The notes below the pieces were generated by a model. The model saw nothing but the letters and a program-made list of their open reading frames with translations, ran no database searches and was not told the DNA's origin. DNA of 64,000 bases from positions 1 through 64,000 of the forward strand of contig CAZDIA010000015.1 of NCBI GenBank assembly GCA_964505385.1, in the 5' to 3' direction. The stretch comes from SLJN01 sp964505385. Its GTDB lineage: Bacteria > Bacteroidota > Rhodothermia > Balneolales > Natronogracilivirgulaceae. Positions 26,765-36,422 of this stretch are shown piece after piece. Position 1 is the stretch's first letter; each line of letters opens with the position of its first letter. A program made the position numbers and the translations under genes.

Positions 26765-28762
26765 CTAATCCGCTTCCCATCGGGCATTACTTCGGGATGT
26801 CATCGGAAACTGTCGGTCGGGGTCAATCACAATAAGGGAGATATCTTCATAGTCATAAGGAACAAATTTTTCGGCGGTAGTTCTACCTGAGAGCCAAACG
26901 TCCACTTCGATCTCATGATCGTATTCCTGGTCATCTTCGGTTACGATGCGTAACCTGACCGGCATGGGGGCCCGCCCTTTATCCTCAACTATGATACGGG
27001 TTCCATCATCAGCCGGTTCAACCGATTTGATTTCCTGCGTTAACATCCAGGTTTCATAATACCACGTTCTCCAAAACCACTCGAGATCTTTGCCACTCAC
27101 TTCTTCAAAGGTATTAAACATATCCCAGGGATAAGCGTGTTTAAATGCCCAGCGATTGATAAACTTTTGGTAAGCCTCTTCAAAAACTTCCTCCCCGAGT
27201 AAACCGCGTAACGCATACAAAACAGTGGAAGGCTTCTGATAGGATGAGATAAAGTAGGAACGAGTACTATAATGGTAATTCGATCGCCTCATCATCGGTA
27301 TTTCTTCAGATGATAAGCGGGCCATATGCAGGTATTCCTGTCTTGTGCGATTATGATTCCCTCTCAATCCGAAATCTTGACGTGCTTCATTTGTGCTGAA
27401 GACCGTATTTCCTTCATCCAGCCAACCATAACGGCGTTCATCGGTGCTTACAATCAGCGGAATCCACATATGGGCCAGTTCATGGGCGGTAACGTTGTAC
27501 AACGGATCTTCTCCATGCTGGTTGTAGCTTGCAATGATCGTCATCATCGGGTATTCCATCCCCCCGCCGATAATTCCTTCACCTTCCACAGCAGTCATTT
27601 GGGGCCAGGGATAATCGAAACCTTTGAAATCAGACAGGTAGGTTATAGCATGTTGCTGAAACTCAGTTACCTCAGGCCAGTATTCTGCAAATTCCCGGTA
27701 CACACTGTTGATTTTCGCGTATTGCTGATTACCTTCTTCATCAGGCTCGCCAACTTTCGTTCGCGCGGCATCCCAGATAGATTCTTTAGTGGCACTGAAT
27801 GCCACATCTCTTACATCTTCTGCTCTAAATTGCCAGGTCAGCGATTCTGAAGTGCCCCCGGATTTTGTAAAATCGCCAAAATCATCAGGCGAAATGACCT
27901 GATAAGTGGTATCACTTTGCCACGCCCGCTGTGCCCGTTCATATATTTCTTCCTGCAGTACTTCTTCCCCGTTCAGTAACTCACCAGTGGCAAGAACAAG
28001 CCAGTTCTCAGGTACTGTAATTGACAGATCATAATTGGCAAATCCGTGGTAAAACTCAGCACGCCCAAGGTAATCGTCCGGGTGCCAGCCCAGTACATCA
28101 TCGTAGACGGTCATTTGCGGATACCAATATCCGATGTAGAATACATTATCATCGCTGTGACCCATTCGGCCTGCAGCACCTTGTTGCGGTATTTCAAATG
28201 AGTACCGGATCATCAGATCAACTTTATCTCCGCTTTTTACCGGCTCTTCCGGCTGAAGAACCAGCCGTGTGTTACTCACACCGTAGCCGTTGGATTGGGA
28301 GCCTTCTTCAAGGGTGTTGCCTTCAACTTCGACGTGATGCAACTCAACCCCGCCTGTGATTTCCGCATTTTCATTGCGTTGAACCCCTTCAGCATGATGA
28401 TTTTGCGTGAGCTCCAGATGGAGATTTTCCAGATCATCAGGTGAATTATTATGGTAAGTAATACGGACTCTGCCATATAGCATTTTATCTTCAGGTACTA
28501 ACTCGGCAGAGATATCATACTCGGCAAACTGTTGCCAGTATTGATTGCCGGGCATACCACTGGCGCTGCGAGTGCCTTTAATGATTGCATCTTCAAAATC
28601 ATCGGGATAATCCACGGGATAGGGGATGGGGCGTTCAGGGGTAAATTCTTCCTTTCGCTCTTTATCTTCGGTTTCATCAGGCTGGTCGGCAACTTGTTCA
28701 GACGGAGCGCAGCTCCAAAGAAAAATTATTGTGGAAAAAAAAACTGTAATTCTCATAGTCAC
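26765..28762 (-). CDS. M1 family metallopeptidase, lipoprotein
   Basis: 665 residues with lipobox LWSC (Cys18). The gluzincin site is complete: GGGMEYP exopeptidase motif (399-405), HELAH (427-431) and third ligand Glu450 in WLDEG. The N-terminal beta-domain begins with EYDISAELVPEDKMLYGRVR. It is an aminopeptidase probably facing the periplasm or cell surface. A second Met two codons in is an alternative start. Confidence 0.95.
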   Translation of the reverse strand: MTMRITVFFSTIIFLWSCAPSEQVADQPDETEDKERKEEFTPERPIPYPVDYPDDFEDAIIKGTRSASGMPGNQYWQQFAEYDISAELVPEDKMLYGRVRITYHNNSPDDLENLHLELTQNHHAEGVQRNENAEITGGVELHHVEVEGNTLEEGSQSNGYGVSNTRLVLQPEEPVKSGDKVDLMIRYSFEIPQQGAAGRMGHSDDNVFYIGYWYPQMTVYDDVLGWHPDDYLGRAEFYHGFANYDLSITVPENWLVLATGELLNGEEVLQEEIYERAQRAWQSDTTYQVISPDDFGDFTKSGGTSESLTWQFRAEDVRDVAFSATKESIWDAARTKVGEPDEEGNQQYAKINSVYREFAEYWPEVTEFQQHAITYLSDFKGFDYPWPQMTAVEGEGIIGGGMEYPMMTIIASYNQHGEDPLYNVTAHELAHMWIPLIVSTDERRYGWLDEGNTVFSTNEARQDFGLRGNHNRTRQEYLHMARLSSEEIPMMRRSNYHYSTRSYFISSYQKPSTVLYALRGLLGEEVFEEAYQKFINRWAFKHAYPWDMFNTFEEVSGKDLEWFWRTWYYETWMLTQEIKSVEPADDGTRIIVEDKGRAPMPVRLRIVTEDDQEYDHEIEVDVWLSGRTTAEKFVPYDYEDISLIVIDPDRQFPMTSRSNARWEAD

Positions 28763-28897
28763 TTTTATAGATGATCCAAAATGGCAGTGGGTATTTTTAA
28801 AAGATATATTGCTGCCGGAAAAACGTAAGCTGGTTGTAATTTACAAATCCGGGTTATTTAGCATGATTAAAAATACTCAAATTATCACATTTCCTCC

Positions 28898-30040
28898 TTA
28901 TCCTGTTGAAAGTAATTCGAGCGTAATGCGATCAGCCCGGTGCCAGCCGGAATCCGAGAGCCGCAGAGGATTTCGCGATAAAATCCATCCCTGCTGCTCA
29001 AATGTGGAAATTAGTTCGTTCTGCTTCTCACTGAGATGATAGTTGTAATCGTTTGACATCTCCTCTGCTGAAATTCCCTCAACAGTTCGCAAACCGGTCA
29101 TTATTCGTTCTTCAGCAAGTGTGGTTTGATCCAAAAACTCTTCTTCAGCTGTTTCGGTGAAAGGTTTTTGCAGATAGCTTTTCAGATCCGGTTTGCGATA
29201 GCTGCGAATTCCTTCTGTACCGGTATCGCTCCACCTGAAGCTATGCGCGCCAGGGCCGAAGCCCAGATAAGGCAAATGGCGCCAATAGCTACTGTTATGA
29301 ACTGCCCGAAATCCGGGACGCGCATAATTGCTTACTTCGTAGCGATCCAGCCCGCCGTGTTTCAGAGTCTGTTGGATGCATTCAGCATGAGCGATAACCG
29401 TTTCTTCATCGGCCTGAGTTAATCTGCCGAGTTCCTCCATCTTTCCGAGTCTTGTACGGGGTTCAATCGTCAGAGCGTATGCTGAAATATGCGGTGGCTC
29501 AAACTCCAGAAAGCGATCAAGATCCTGTTTCAACATCTCAACATTTTGGCCGGGGTTGCCGTAAATTAAATCCATCGTAAAATTAGTAAATCCGGCATCT
29601 TTAACCATAGCGAGAGCTTTTTGTGCCATCTCACTATCGTGGGCGCGATGCATAAACCGTAGCAGCTCCTCATCAAAACTTTGCACGCCAATACTCAGCC
29701 GGTCAACTCCCAGTTTCAGCCAGCTTTCAAGCTTTTCAAAGGTTATATCATCCGGATTGACCTCCAGAGTTACTTCCTGCAGAGCTTGAAGGTCAAAACG
29801 CTCTTGAAGTGTATCCATGATTGCTGAAAAATCCGAGGTCGAAAGCAAAGATGGTGTCCCTCCTCCGAAATAAAGAGTCCTTGGAGAATCTACGGCCTCA
29901 GATAACTCAACAGAACGGATTTCTTCTTTTAGTCTCCCGACGAAATCGGGCATATACTGTTGGCGGGTGCTGAAGAAAAAATTGCAATATGAACAGGCCT
30001 GTTTGCAAAAAGGGATATGGATGTATATGCCTGAATTCAT
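28898..30040 (-). CDS. hemW: Radical SAM heme chaperone HemW
   Basis: 380 residues. The radical SAM cluster motif is C12-x3-C16-x2-C19, followed by NFFF, and the opening MNSGIYIHIPFC is typical of HemW (formerly called oxygen-independent coproporphyrinogen III oxidase-like). TLYFGGGTPSLL, VDRLSIGVQSFD and FTNFTMDLIYGNPGQ are further hallmarks. HemW binds heme and supplies it to cytochromes; a c-type cytochrome lies elsewhere in the window. The gene ends 136 bases from the M1 gene start and stands apart. Confidence 0.94.
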   Translation of the reverse strand: MNSGIYIHIPFCKQACSYCNFFFSTRQQYMPDFVGRLKEEIRSVELSEAVDSPRTLYFGGGTPSLLSTSDFSAIMDTLQERFDLQALQEVTLEVNPDDITFEKLESWLKLGVDRLSIGVQSFDEELLRFMHRAHDSEMAQKALAMVKDAGFTNFTMDLIYGNPGQNVEMLKQDLDRFLEFEPPHISAYALTIEPRTRLGKMEELGRLTQADEETVIAHAECIQQTLKHGGLDRYEVSNYARPGFRAVHNSSYWRHLPYLGFGPGAHSFRWSDTGTEGIRSYRKPDLKSYLQKPFTETAEEEFLDQTTLAEERIMTGLRTVEGISAEEMSNDYNYHLSEKQNELISTFEQQGWILSRNPLRLSDSGWHRADRITLELLSTG

Positions 30041-30132
30041 CTCTTGTTAACGTATGAAGCCGTGAAGTTTTGTATCATAAAACGGTTATCCGAGGTACTC
30101 TGCCGGATTGATAGATATAATCAGTAAAAAAC

Positions 30133-31059
30133 TTATTTCTTTTTCTTCAGCAGGATAAAATACCGGTAATAGCGATCGGCAATAACTCCAATTACAAAAA
30201 GAAATCCCTCTCCAATTAAATACCACAACCTTGAGAAAACAGCAATGGTTGTCGCATCAGAGAAGCCGACCCCGAGATAGTTCAAATAAAATACGATTAA
30301 GCCCTCCCGAATGCCGATGCCGCCGGGGGCAAATATGGCCACAATTCCGATATTGGTAGCGAGAGCAAAGACAAGTCCGCTTGCCGGATCGAGTGGCTGC
30401 TCAAGCAATGCCTGCGCCATAAGATAAAATCCCGCTGACCACAGGAGCCATTTTAAACAGGTTGGAATAAACAGCGTGCGCACCGTCGGCCAGTCCAGCA
30501 TTGTGATCTCAACATCCTTATTAAATTTTGTTTTGATGAATGAGTTCACGTAGTCTGCCGGCTTTTGGAAAAAAAACACGGGGGTAGCTCCGAACAGTGC
30601 AAGCATACTCAGGATACTTTGTATGCTCAAAGAGCTGGCGTACATATATCCCAGAATCCCGACAAAAAAACCGACCCAGATTGCAATCACCTGCGCTTTC
30701 ATCGACAGCAACGACGCCTTGCCGAGATTCACTCCGTCATATTTATCCACATAGGCTGCTCTGCCGATTATCGCCCAAACTTTGCCGGGAATATATTTAG
30801 CAAAAACCGGCAGGCCGCAGGCTGCTATCTGAGATGACCAATGTGTAGGCTCATCATTAAGGCGAAGGATTTTTCCCCATATATAAGCGTAAAGCCAGAA
30901 GCCGATAAACATCACAGGGAAAGAAAGCAGCAACAGCGAAACCGATTTAATAGATGGTATTTTCAGATAATCCGCCTGATAAAGCCCCACCAACAAGAAG
31001 ATAAAGGACAGATAAAGAATCCAGTTGAATAGCTTGTCCCTTGTTAATCGCTTAAGCAA
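30133..31059 (-). CDS. Lysylphosphatidylglycerol synthase-type flippase (UPF0104 family)
   Basis: 308 residues with eight or more membrane helices, including FAPGGIGIREGLIVFYLNYLG, the conserved motif of this family, and an AYIWGKILR loop early on. Relatives flip lipids or take part in glycolipid or lipid-linked saccharide export. No aminoacyltransferase part is attached. It starts only 3 bases after the gamma-carbonic anhydrase stop, so the pair are probably co-transcribed. Confidence 0.85.
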   Translation of the reverse strand: MLKRLTRDKLFNWILYLSFIFLLVGLYQADYLKIPSIKSVSLLLLSFPVMFIGFWLYAYIWGKILRLNDEPTHWSSQIAACGLPVFAKYIPGKVWAIIGRAAYVDKYDGVNLGKASLLSMKAQVIAIWVGFFVGILGYMYASSLSIQSILSMLALFGATPVFFFQKPADYVNSFIKTKFNKDVEITMLDWPTVRTLFIPTCLKWLLWSAGFYLMAQALLEQPLDPASGLVFALATNIGIVAIFAPGGIGIREGLIVFYLNYLGVGFSDATTIAVFSRLWYLIGEGFLFVIGVIADRYYRYFILLKKKK

Positions 31060-31061
31060 AC

Positions 31062-31640
31062 TTACCCTCTGTCAGTTTTTTGGGTAGAATAAAACGGGTT
31101 TTGGGAATACGTATCCTTTTGCTGATAAGCTCTGGCATATTTCACATAATTGGAGGAATATCGTTTGAGTGATGCTCTTTCCTCATCGGTTAATTTTCGC
31201 ACCGGCTTTGCCGGTCGTCCCAGGCATAAATAACCTGATGGCATAACTTTACCCTGAGGTACGAGACTGCCTGCGCCGATTATCGTTTCCGATTCTATCA
31301 CCGCTTTATCCATGATTAAAACCTGCATTCCTACTAACACTGTATCCTCTATGGTGCACCCGTGAATAATAGCACTGTGCCCTATTGTAACTTCATTGCC
31401 AATTTTCGTGGGCGCCGTATGGGTGGTAACGTGTACACAGCAGTTATCCTGTACATTGCTGCGTTCTCCGATTTCAATCCAGTTTACATCCCCGCGCAAG
31501 GTGGTATTAAACCAGATACTGGTTTCACTTCCCAGGGAAACATCACCTATAAGATCAGCACTTGGCGCGATAAAACAGGAGTCGTCGAATTGTGGTCGCT
31601 TTCCTAAAAACTCGTAAATCATAGGTTGGAATATAGGCAT
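31062..31640 (-). CDS. Gamma-carbonic anhydrase family hexapeptide-repeat protein
   Basis: About 193 residues from ATG 31640 (or 31622). The longer frame up to 31802 overlaps a dispersed repeat and adds a signal-like segment foreign to the family. The left-handed beta-helix shows SADLIGDVSLGSETSIWFNTTLRGDV, the zinc ligands in VHVTTH and IGHSAIIHGC, and the final CLGRPAKPVRKL. It is a cytosolic trimer; activity of any single member cannot be assumed. Confidence 0.9.
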   Translation of the reverse strand: MPIFQPMIYEFLGKRPQFDDSCFIAPSADLIGDVSLGSETSIWFNTTLRGDVNWIEIGERSNVQDNCCVHVTTHTAPTKIGNEVTIGHSAIIHGCTIEDTVLVGMQVLIMDKAVIESETIIGAGSLVPQGKVMPSGYLCLGRPAKPVRKLTDEERASLKRYSSNYVKYARAYQQKDTYSQNPFYSTQKTDRG

Positions 31641-31767
31641 CCTGAACTTTATTGCATAAACCTCCGATATACTGAAAATCTTTCCCAATAAACACTGAAA
31701 AGGTAATAAAAGGAGGATGATAAGAGGTAAAGATGAGAAAAATGGTCGGGCTTCAGCTCGAAGGTAC

Positions 31768-31928
31768 CAATTTACAAATTTCAAATGACAAATTAATTCC
31801 AATGACTTAATGATCCAACCTCCAAAATGGTGCCGATTTCATATTTGGACATTGAGTTATTGGAATTTATCCAAGAAGATTATCGGAACAAGTTTTGAAA
31901 TGTGAGATTTGAGGTTTGAATTTTAAAT
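31768..31928 (+). repeat. MITE-like dispersed element, copy A
   Basis: About 160 bases aligning with copies at 32929-33123 and 58790-58948. Shared blocks are AAATTTCAAATGACAAATTA near the left end, TTTGGACATTGAGTTATTGG, and GGAATTTATCCAAGAAG followed by a GGGACAAGTTTTGAAA-like right end. It overlaps no well-supported coding sequence. Confidence 0.65.
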
Positions 31929-32307
31929 CAGGGATCAACAGAAACTTCAGCGCCCAGTACCCAGCAATAACAGTCGCTCCTCCAAATCACTCTTATCATC
32001 TTGACTTCTTAGAACTATGACAAAATCAGAAGCGCTTTCAAACAAAAAAAATGACATTTTTTTTTTAAAAAAAATTAAAAGCGCTTTCGTATGAATTGTA
32101 AGCAAGTTATCTGGTTTTTTTTATAAAATCTATTAATATGAAAGGGGTTTCTGAAAGCGTTTTTATACATAATTATATGTCCTTCAGTGTGTTATATGGA
32201 TTTTGGATTCAATAATTACGAAACTTTTTCGTATAATTGTTTGTATCATTAATACCGGAAGATTTCCGGATAATTGATCTACTTAAGGGAAAAAAACAAC
32301 CATAATT
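31929..32307. other. Intergenic region with AGTACCCAG repeat and promoter of 32308 gene
   Basis: The 17-mer CAGCGCCCAGTACCCAG is at 31948-31964, followed by a CTTGACTTCTT-type stretch also found after copy B. The rest is AT-rich with three AGCGCTTT-type boxes (separate entry) and a palindrome CCGGAA-GAT-TTCCGG at 32255-32269 in the leader of the next gene. Confidence 0.5.
32027..32163 (+). promoter_or_regulatory. Cluster of three LacI-type AGCGCTTT boxes
   Basis: Boxes CAGAAGCGCTTTCA (32027-32040), AAAAGCGCTTTCG (32077-32089) and TGAAAGCGTTTTT (32152-32164) share the GAAAGCGCTT core of LacI/CcpA-type operators. They are spaced about 50 and 75 bases apart, 145-280 bases before the ATG at 32308. 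A related box lies at 42499. The regulator is not in the window. Confidence 0.4.
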
Positions 32308-32745
32308 ATGATTAACATGATTACTGCAATTACAATTTTCATATTAACAACCACTACATTAGACGCTGCTATTGCAATGGACAGCTCGTGGAGTGAGGAC
32401 AAATATGAAGTAGCTTACGAGAATTACCTCAATAACCTCGATTCCGATAATGAAGGTGTTGTAATCGCCTCAATGATGTATCTTATTGAGATACCAAGAG
32501 TCAGTGATGAATATGACCGGAAGTTCTCAGAAAAACTGAGAAATTTGGTTAACGATAGGTATAACTCTCGTGTCGGTTACAAGGCTTACCTTTCATTAAT
32601 TGCCATCAATCAACCTGAATTAATTAACGGCATGGAACTAAGTCAAGAGTCACACATGACTTATTTCAAGGAGCTTGCTGAAAACTTCAACGAGAAGCTC
32701 ATCAAAGAAGAAGATTTCACAACTGAAGTTCAATCCGGCAATTAA
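32308..32745 (+). CDS. Small secreted protein of unknown function
   Basis: 145 residues. It has a probable signal peptide (about 1-24, ending DAAIA) and a compact, acidic, helical mature part (YEVAYENYLNNLDSDNEGVV, RVGYKAYLSLIAINQPELI) vaguely like HEAT-type helices. No family was recognised. It stands alone between repeats, has a strong terminator at 32771 and putative LacI-type boxes upstream, so it looks like a single, regulated, well-expressed gene. Confidence 0.75.
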   Translation: MINMITAITIFILTTTTLDAAIAMDSSWSEDKYEVAYENYLNNLDSDNEGVVIASMMYLIEIPRVSDEYDRKFSEKLRNLVNDRYNSRVGYKAYLSLIAINQPELINGMELSQESHMTYFKELAENFNEKLIKEEDFTTEVQSGN

Positions 32746-32770
32746 TAATCCACCCTCCTAAAAAACATCC

Positions 32771-32817
32771 CAACGCCGGCTTAAGATATTATAAGAATAT
32801 CGGGCCGGCGTTTTTTT
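32771..32817 (+). terminator. Rho-independent terminator after 32308 gene
   Basis: AACGCCGGC pairs with GCCGGCGTT around a 25-base partly self-paired loop and is followed by seven T. Confidence 0.9.
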
Positions 32818-32928
32818 ATGCCATAACCCGGATAAACAGAAACCAAAAATCTATCAAGGAGAGTTAAGGCTGGAAAGAGGTAAAGAATGGTCTGGGCTCT
32901 TGGCGCTGGATTGATGCCTGATTTAATG

Positions 32929-33123
32929 AACAAATTACAAATCCCAAATTTCAAAACTTGTCCCGAAAACCTTCGTGGATAAATTCCAATAATCTAATTA
33001 TCAATGACCAAATATGACCCTTGGCAACAGTTTGTAGATTGGGTTATTAAGCCATTGGAGCTTATCCCGACGAAGCGTGCGGGACAAGTTTTGTTATTTG
33101 AAATTTGTTAATTGGCATTTGAC
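32929..33123 (-). repeat. MITE-like dispersed element, copy B (inverted)
   Basis: About 195 bases, the longest copy. Its ends are inverted repeats: CAAATTTCAAATAACAAAAC then TTGTCCCG at one side and CGGGACAAGTTTTGAAATTT at the other (read on the minus strand). The centre has ATTTGGTCATTGATAATTAG and TGGAATTTATCCACGAAGG, shared with copy C. It carries no ORF. Confidence 0.7.
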
Positions 33124-33393
33124 AGACAGGGAATCCAGAACACAGTACCCAGAAACAACACTCACTCCTTCAAACTACTCTTATTTTCTTGAATTCTTCA
33201 CTTCTTATAATCTTGACTTCTTAAAAATTTTTACTTCTTTATAAGACAGGGGATGACTTAATCTTTTTTATACAGCCTCAGTCACATCTTATACACTTTG
33301 ATGAAATCGCATAATTTATTCTACAGTGTTCTGTGAATTTCCGGTCAATTTCGTATCATATCAATAACATAATTTCACTTAGAATGATTGGAT
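33124..33393. other. Intergenic spacer with degenerate AGTACCCAG repeat
   Basis: CACAGTACCCAG at 33141-33152 is followed by a CTTGAATTCTTCACTTCT-like tract matching the region after copy A. The rest should contain the proline dehydrogenase promoter, but no clear box was assigned. Confidence 0.4.
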
Positions 33394-34251
33394 ATGACAT
33401 TGAAGCTACCATTTATTTTCGCCAGACGTTTTGTCGCCGGAGAGAATTTTGAGCAAGCTGCACCTAAAGTCAAGGATTTAAACAACCGTAATCTTACCGT
33501 CACTCTTGATCTGCTCGGTGAGAATGTGAATGATCGTGAACTGGCTGCAAACACGGTGGATGAATACATCAGTCTGCTCCAAAAAATCCGGGAGTATGAT
33601 CTGAACTCCACCATATCCATCAAGTTGACAATGATGGGGCTGGATATTTCCAAAGAATTCGCAAAGGAAAATTTATTTCGCCTTCTTGATGTAGCCGCCG
33701 AAGAAAATCAGTTTGTCCGTATTGATATGGAAGGGTCTGACTACACACAGGTCACTCTTGATATTTTTAATGAGGCATTCGAAAAATACGGTAAAAATGT
33801 CGGGATTGTGATTCAGTCGTATTTGCACCGCTCGAAAAAAGATATTGAAGATTTATGCAGCATTGATGCTGATGTGCGCCTTTGTAAAGGAGCATACAGC
33901 GAACCGTCTGATGTGGCCTTACAAAAAATGCCTGACATTCGTGAAGCATTTAAAGAGCAGGCGGCTTTATTAATGCGAAAAACCTCTTATTCCAGGATTG
34001 CAACGCATGATGATGAGTTAATAAACTGGACCAAAACCTTTGCGGAAGAACAAGATATCGGGAAGGATCATTTTGAGTTTCAAATGCTCTACGGGCTGCG
34101 GCTTGGTACTTGCGAACGACTGGTAGCCGATGGATACAATGTTCGAACTTATGTGCCGTATGGCACCATGTGGGTGCCATATTTCACCCGTCGTTTGAGA
34201 GAGCGAAAGGAAAACATATGGTTTATTTTATCCACGATGTTTAAACGTTAA
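33394..34251 (+). CDS. Proline dehydrogenase family protein
   Basis: About 285 residues from ATG 33394 (TTG at 33388 also possible; a stop lies one codon before it). The beta/alpha barrel shows TLDLLGENVND, STISIKLTMMGLDIS, VRIDMEGSDYT, GIVIQSYLHR, VRLCKGAYSEP, FQMLYGLR and the closing RTYVPYGTMWVPYFTRRLRER. All are flavin- and proline-site motifs of monofunctional ProDH. It oxidises proline to pyrroline-5-carboxylate and passes electrons to quinones. No P5C dehydrogenase is adjacent. The N-terminus is slightly shorter than in many relatives. Confidence 0.93.
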   Translation: MTLKLPFIFARRFVAGENFEQAAPKVKDLNNRNLTVTLDLLGENVNDRELAANTVDEYISLLQKIREYDLNSTISIKLTMMGLDISKEFAKENLFRLLDVAAEENQFVRIDMEGSDYTQVTLDIFNEAFEKYGKNVGIVIQSYLHRSKKDIEDLCSIDADVRLCKGAYSEPSDVALQKMPDIREAFKEQAALLMRKTSYSRIATHDDELINWTKTFAEEQDIGKDHFEFQMLYGLRLGTCERLVADGYNVRTYVPYGTMWVPYFTRRLRERKENIWFILSTMFKR

Positions 34252-34292
34252 AAAGCTCATTCCCTGCGATATTTTCCAATTATAACTGTTAA

Positions 34293-36422
34293 GTGCAGCA
34301 AATTATCAAAGCCGGACCACATCGTAATACGTTAATCCAGATTGGGATTCCGCTTGCTGTTGGGGTTGTAGCTCTTTTCATCCCTTTGGTACGCAATCTG
34401 CACTTTGAGTCCGCGATGATTGCTTCAATTGCGGGCTGTTTTATTGCCGCTTTTGTATCGGCAAGGCTGCCCGGAAAGGTAAATGAAGCTAATCATTTAC
34501 TTAAAATTGGCGGCTGGATTTATTTGACTGCAGTCGTACTTTTAATATCCGCACTTATCCGCGGCTGCTTTTCAATGGACGGATTGCTGTTCTGGATATT
34601 CAATCCCTCCCTGAGCATTTTATTCGGTTATGCTGTCGGCAGATACTTCCGGATCAACGGCTTTCGCCGCTCCGCGCTGTGGGCAAACCTTATCCTGATA
34701 TTTGTTGCTATTGGTTTATTGCTCTTCGAACTGTACTCCCTGCCTCAGTTGTATTTTTTTAATCATGTATGGGGGTATTGGCCGGGGCCTATTTATGATG
34801 AAGAGGTAACATTCACCACATCTGTTATTCTTTTTCGCTTCATCACACTATGTTGGGTAGGGCTATTCTGGTTGATTCCACATTTCTGGGATCACCGCCA
34901 GGCTCAGTATCTCACGCTAATTATCCTTATTGGCCTTACACTTAGCTATCTTCGACTGAGCGAGTCCGGTATCGTATCACCCAATGAATACATCGAACAG
35001 CAGCTTGGTAGCGCAGAGCACACCGAAAGTGCAGAACTGTTTTTTTCAGAGGATCATACACCGGAGCCGGAGCTAAACCGGCTGAGGGCCCTTCATGAAT
35101 TTCACATCGGGGAACTAGCGGATACCTTGAATGTAGATAGCGATGCCATTTCGAGTTATATCTACCCTCATGCGTGGAAGAAAAAGAAGCTCACCGGTGC
35201 CAAGTTTACCAGCTATGTGCCGGTTTGGCACTCCCGGGATCAACTTCATATTAACCGGCAGGCTGTGGATGGAAGCCTAAGGCATGAACTTACGCATGTA
35301 ATTTCCAAAGAGTTTGGTAATCGTTTGCTGAATGCGAGCTGGAGTATCGGCTTACTGGAAGGTGTGGCGGTTGCTCTGGCTCCGGCCGAACAGCGGCGCG
35401 CAACGGCAGACCAGATGGTGGTGGCCAATGAAGCCTGGCTTGAGCCGGAGGAGCTTAACAGACTGTTTTCTATAACGGGATTTTACCGGCAAGCCGGCCC
35501 CATGAGTTACACTATTGCCGGATCGTTTGTGGGATATTTGCTTAAAAATTACCCGGTTGAAAAATTTAAAACCGCTTATCGAAGATCATCTTTGGATGCC
35601 GGGTATGAAACCCCGCTCGATTCACTACAGGCCGGATGGAAACGCCACCTTAAAACTGTAGAGGTTGATGAAAAAGCAGAAATGGCCGGCTTACAAGCTT
35701 TTGCGATTCCTTCCATTTTTGATCAGGAGTGTCCGCGTCTTGTTACAACTTTTCAGGATGCCATCGACCGTTACCGGCATCATCTGGCGGAACAAGATAC
35801 TTCCGGCGCTTTAAATGCTCTTGATGATGCGATCCGTGCAGAACCGGATAACCCGGACGCCGTTTATCAAAAGGTCCGGTTATTGGCATTTCAACAGCAG
35901 TGGGAAGAAATCCTCAACCGCGAAATTCCCAGGGAAAAAGAGTGGATCAGGCCGTTACTTATTACTTCTGATGCTAAGAAATCAACCGGAAAACCGGAAG
36001 AAGCCAACTCTCTCCTCGATTCTCTGAAAGTTATTGATTCCGAAAACCAAAAATATCGAAGAGCGCTTTCATTGAGAAGTTCATACTGGGATGATTTTCT
36101 TGATGTAAATTACCGATCAGCTCAACTAACTGCTGAACATACAGCTCAGCTACCAGAAGATCTGCAGTGGATCTGGCTGAGCCAGCTTCTGCAAAAGGAG
36201 AAGTATAACCAGCTCATCGAAGCGGCTCCGGAGTTGAAACCGAATTATACCTCAGGTTACCATCGTCAGCTTATCCGGATTTCAGAATATCTCGGCGCAA
36301 ACGGCCGTTCTGAAACGGCCATTGAATGGCTTCAATCGGTTCCACGTGAGGATCTGCGGCCTGTCATGCGGGACCAACTCGAACAGGCAAAAAGATTTGT
36401 AGAATTTACTTCTGATTTTTAG
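34293..36422 (+). CDS. Polytopic membrane gluzincin metalloprotease with C-terminal TPR-like region
   Basis: 709 residues starting at GTG. About eight membrane helices fill residues 12-225. Then a soluble gluzincin domain has HELTH (331-335) with third zinc ligand Glu356 in LLEGVAVAL, in the manner of the peptidase MA clan. From about 505 to 700 are TPR-like helices (ALNALDDAIRAEPDNPDAVY). I did not recognise a named family for the whole chain. It lies 41 bases after the ProDH gene on the same strand. A membrane-tethered protease acting on the periplasmic side is the simplest reading. Confidence 0.7.
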   Translation: MQQIIKAGPHRNTLIQIGIPLAVGVVALFIPLVRNLHFESAMIASIAGCFIAAFVSARLPGKVNEANHLLKIGGWIYLTAVVLLISALIRGCFSMDGLLFWIFNPSLSILFGYAVGRYFRINGFRRSALWANLILIFVAIGLLLFELYSLPQLYFFNHVWGYWPGPIYDEEVTFTTSVILFRFITLCWVGLFWLIPHFWDHRQAQYLTLIILIGLTLSYLRLSESGIVSPNEYIEQQLGSAEHTESAELFFSEDHTPEPELNRLRALHEFHIGELADTLNVDSDAISSYIYPHAWKKKKLTGAKFTSYVPVWHSRDQLHINRQAVDGSLRHELTHVISKEFGNRLLNASWSIGLLEGVAVALAPAEQRRATADQMVVANEAWLEPEELNRLFSITGFYRQAGPMSYTIAGSFVGYLLKNYPVEKFKTAYRRSSLDAGYETPLDSLQAGWKRHLKTVEVDEKAEMAGLQAFAIPSIFDQECPRLVTTFQDAIDRYRHHLAEQDTSGALNALDDAIRAEPDNPDAVYQKVRLLAFQQQWEEILNREIPREKEWIRPLLITSDAKKSTGKPEEANSLLDSLKVIDSENQKYRRALSLRSSYWDDFLDVNYRSAQLTAEHTAQLPEDLQWIWLSQLLQKEKYNQLIEAAPELKPNYTSGYHRQLIRISEYLGANGRSETAIEWLQSVPREDLRPVMRDQLEQAKRFVEFTSDF

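Noticed and set aside
31641..31802. N-terminal extension of the carbonic anhydrase frame with a signal-like segment
   Set aside because: It overlaps the MITE-like copy A, and family alignment begins at the internal Met at 31640.
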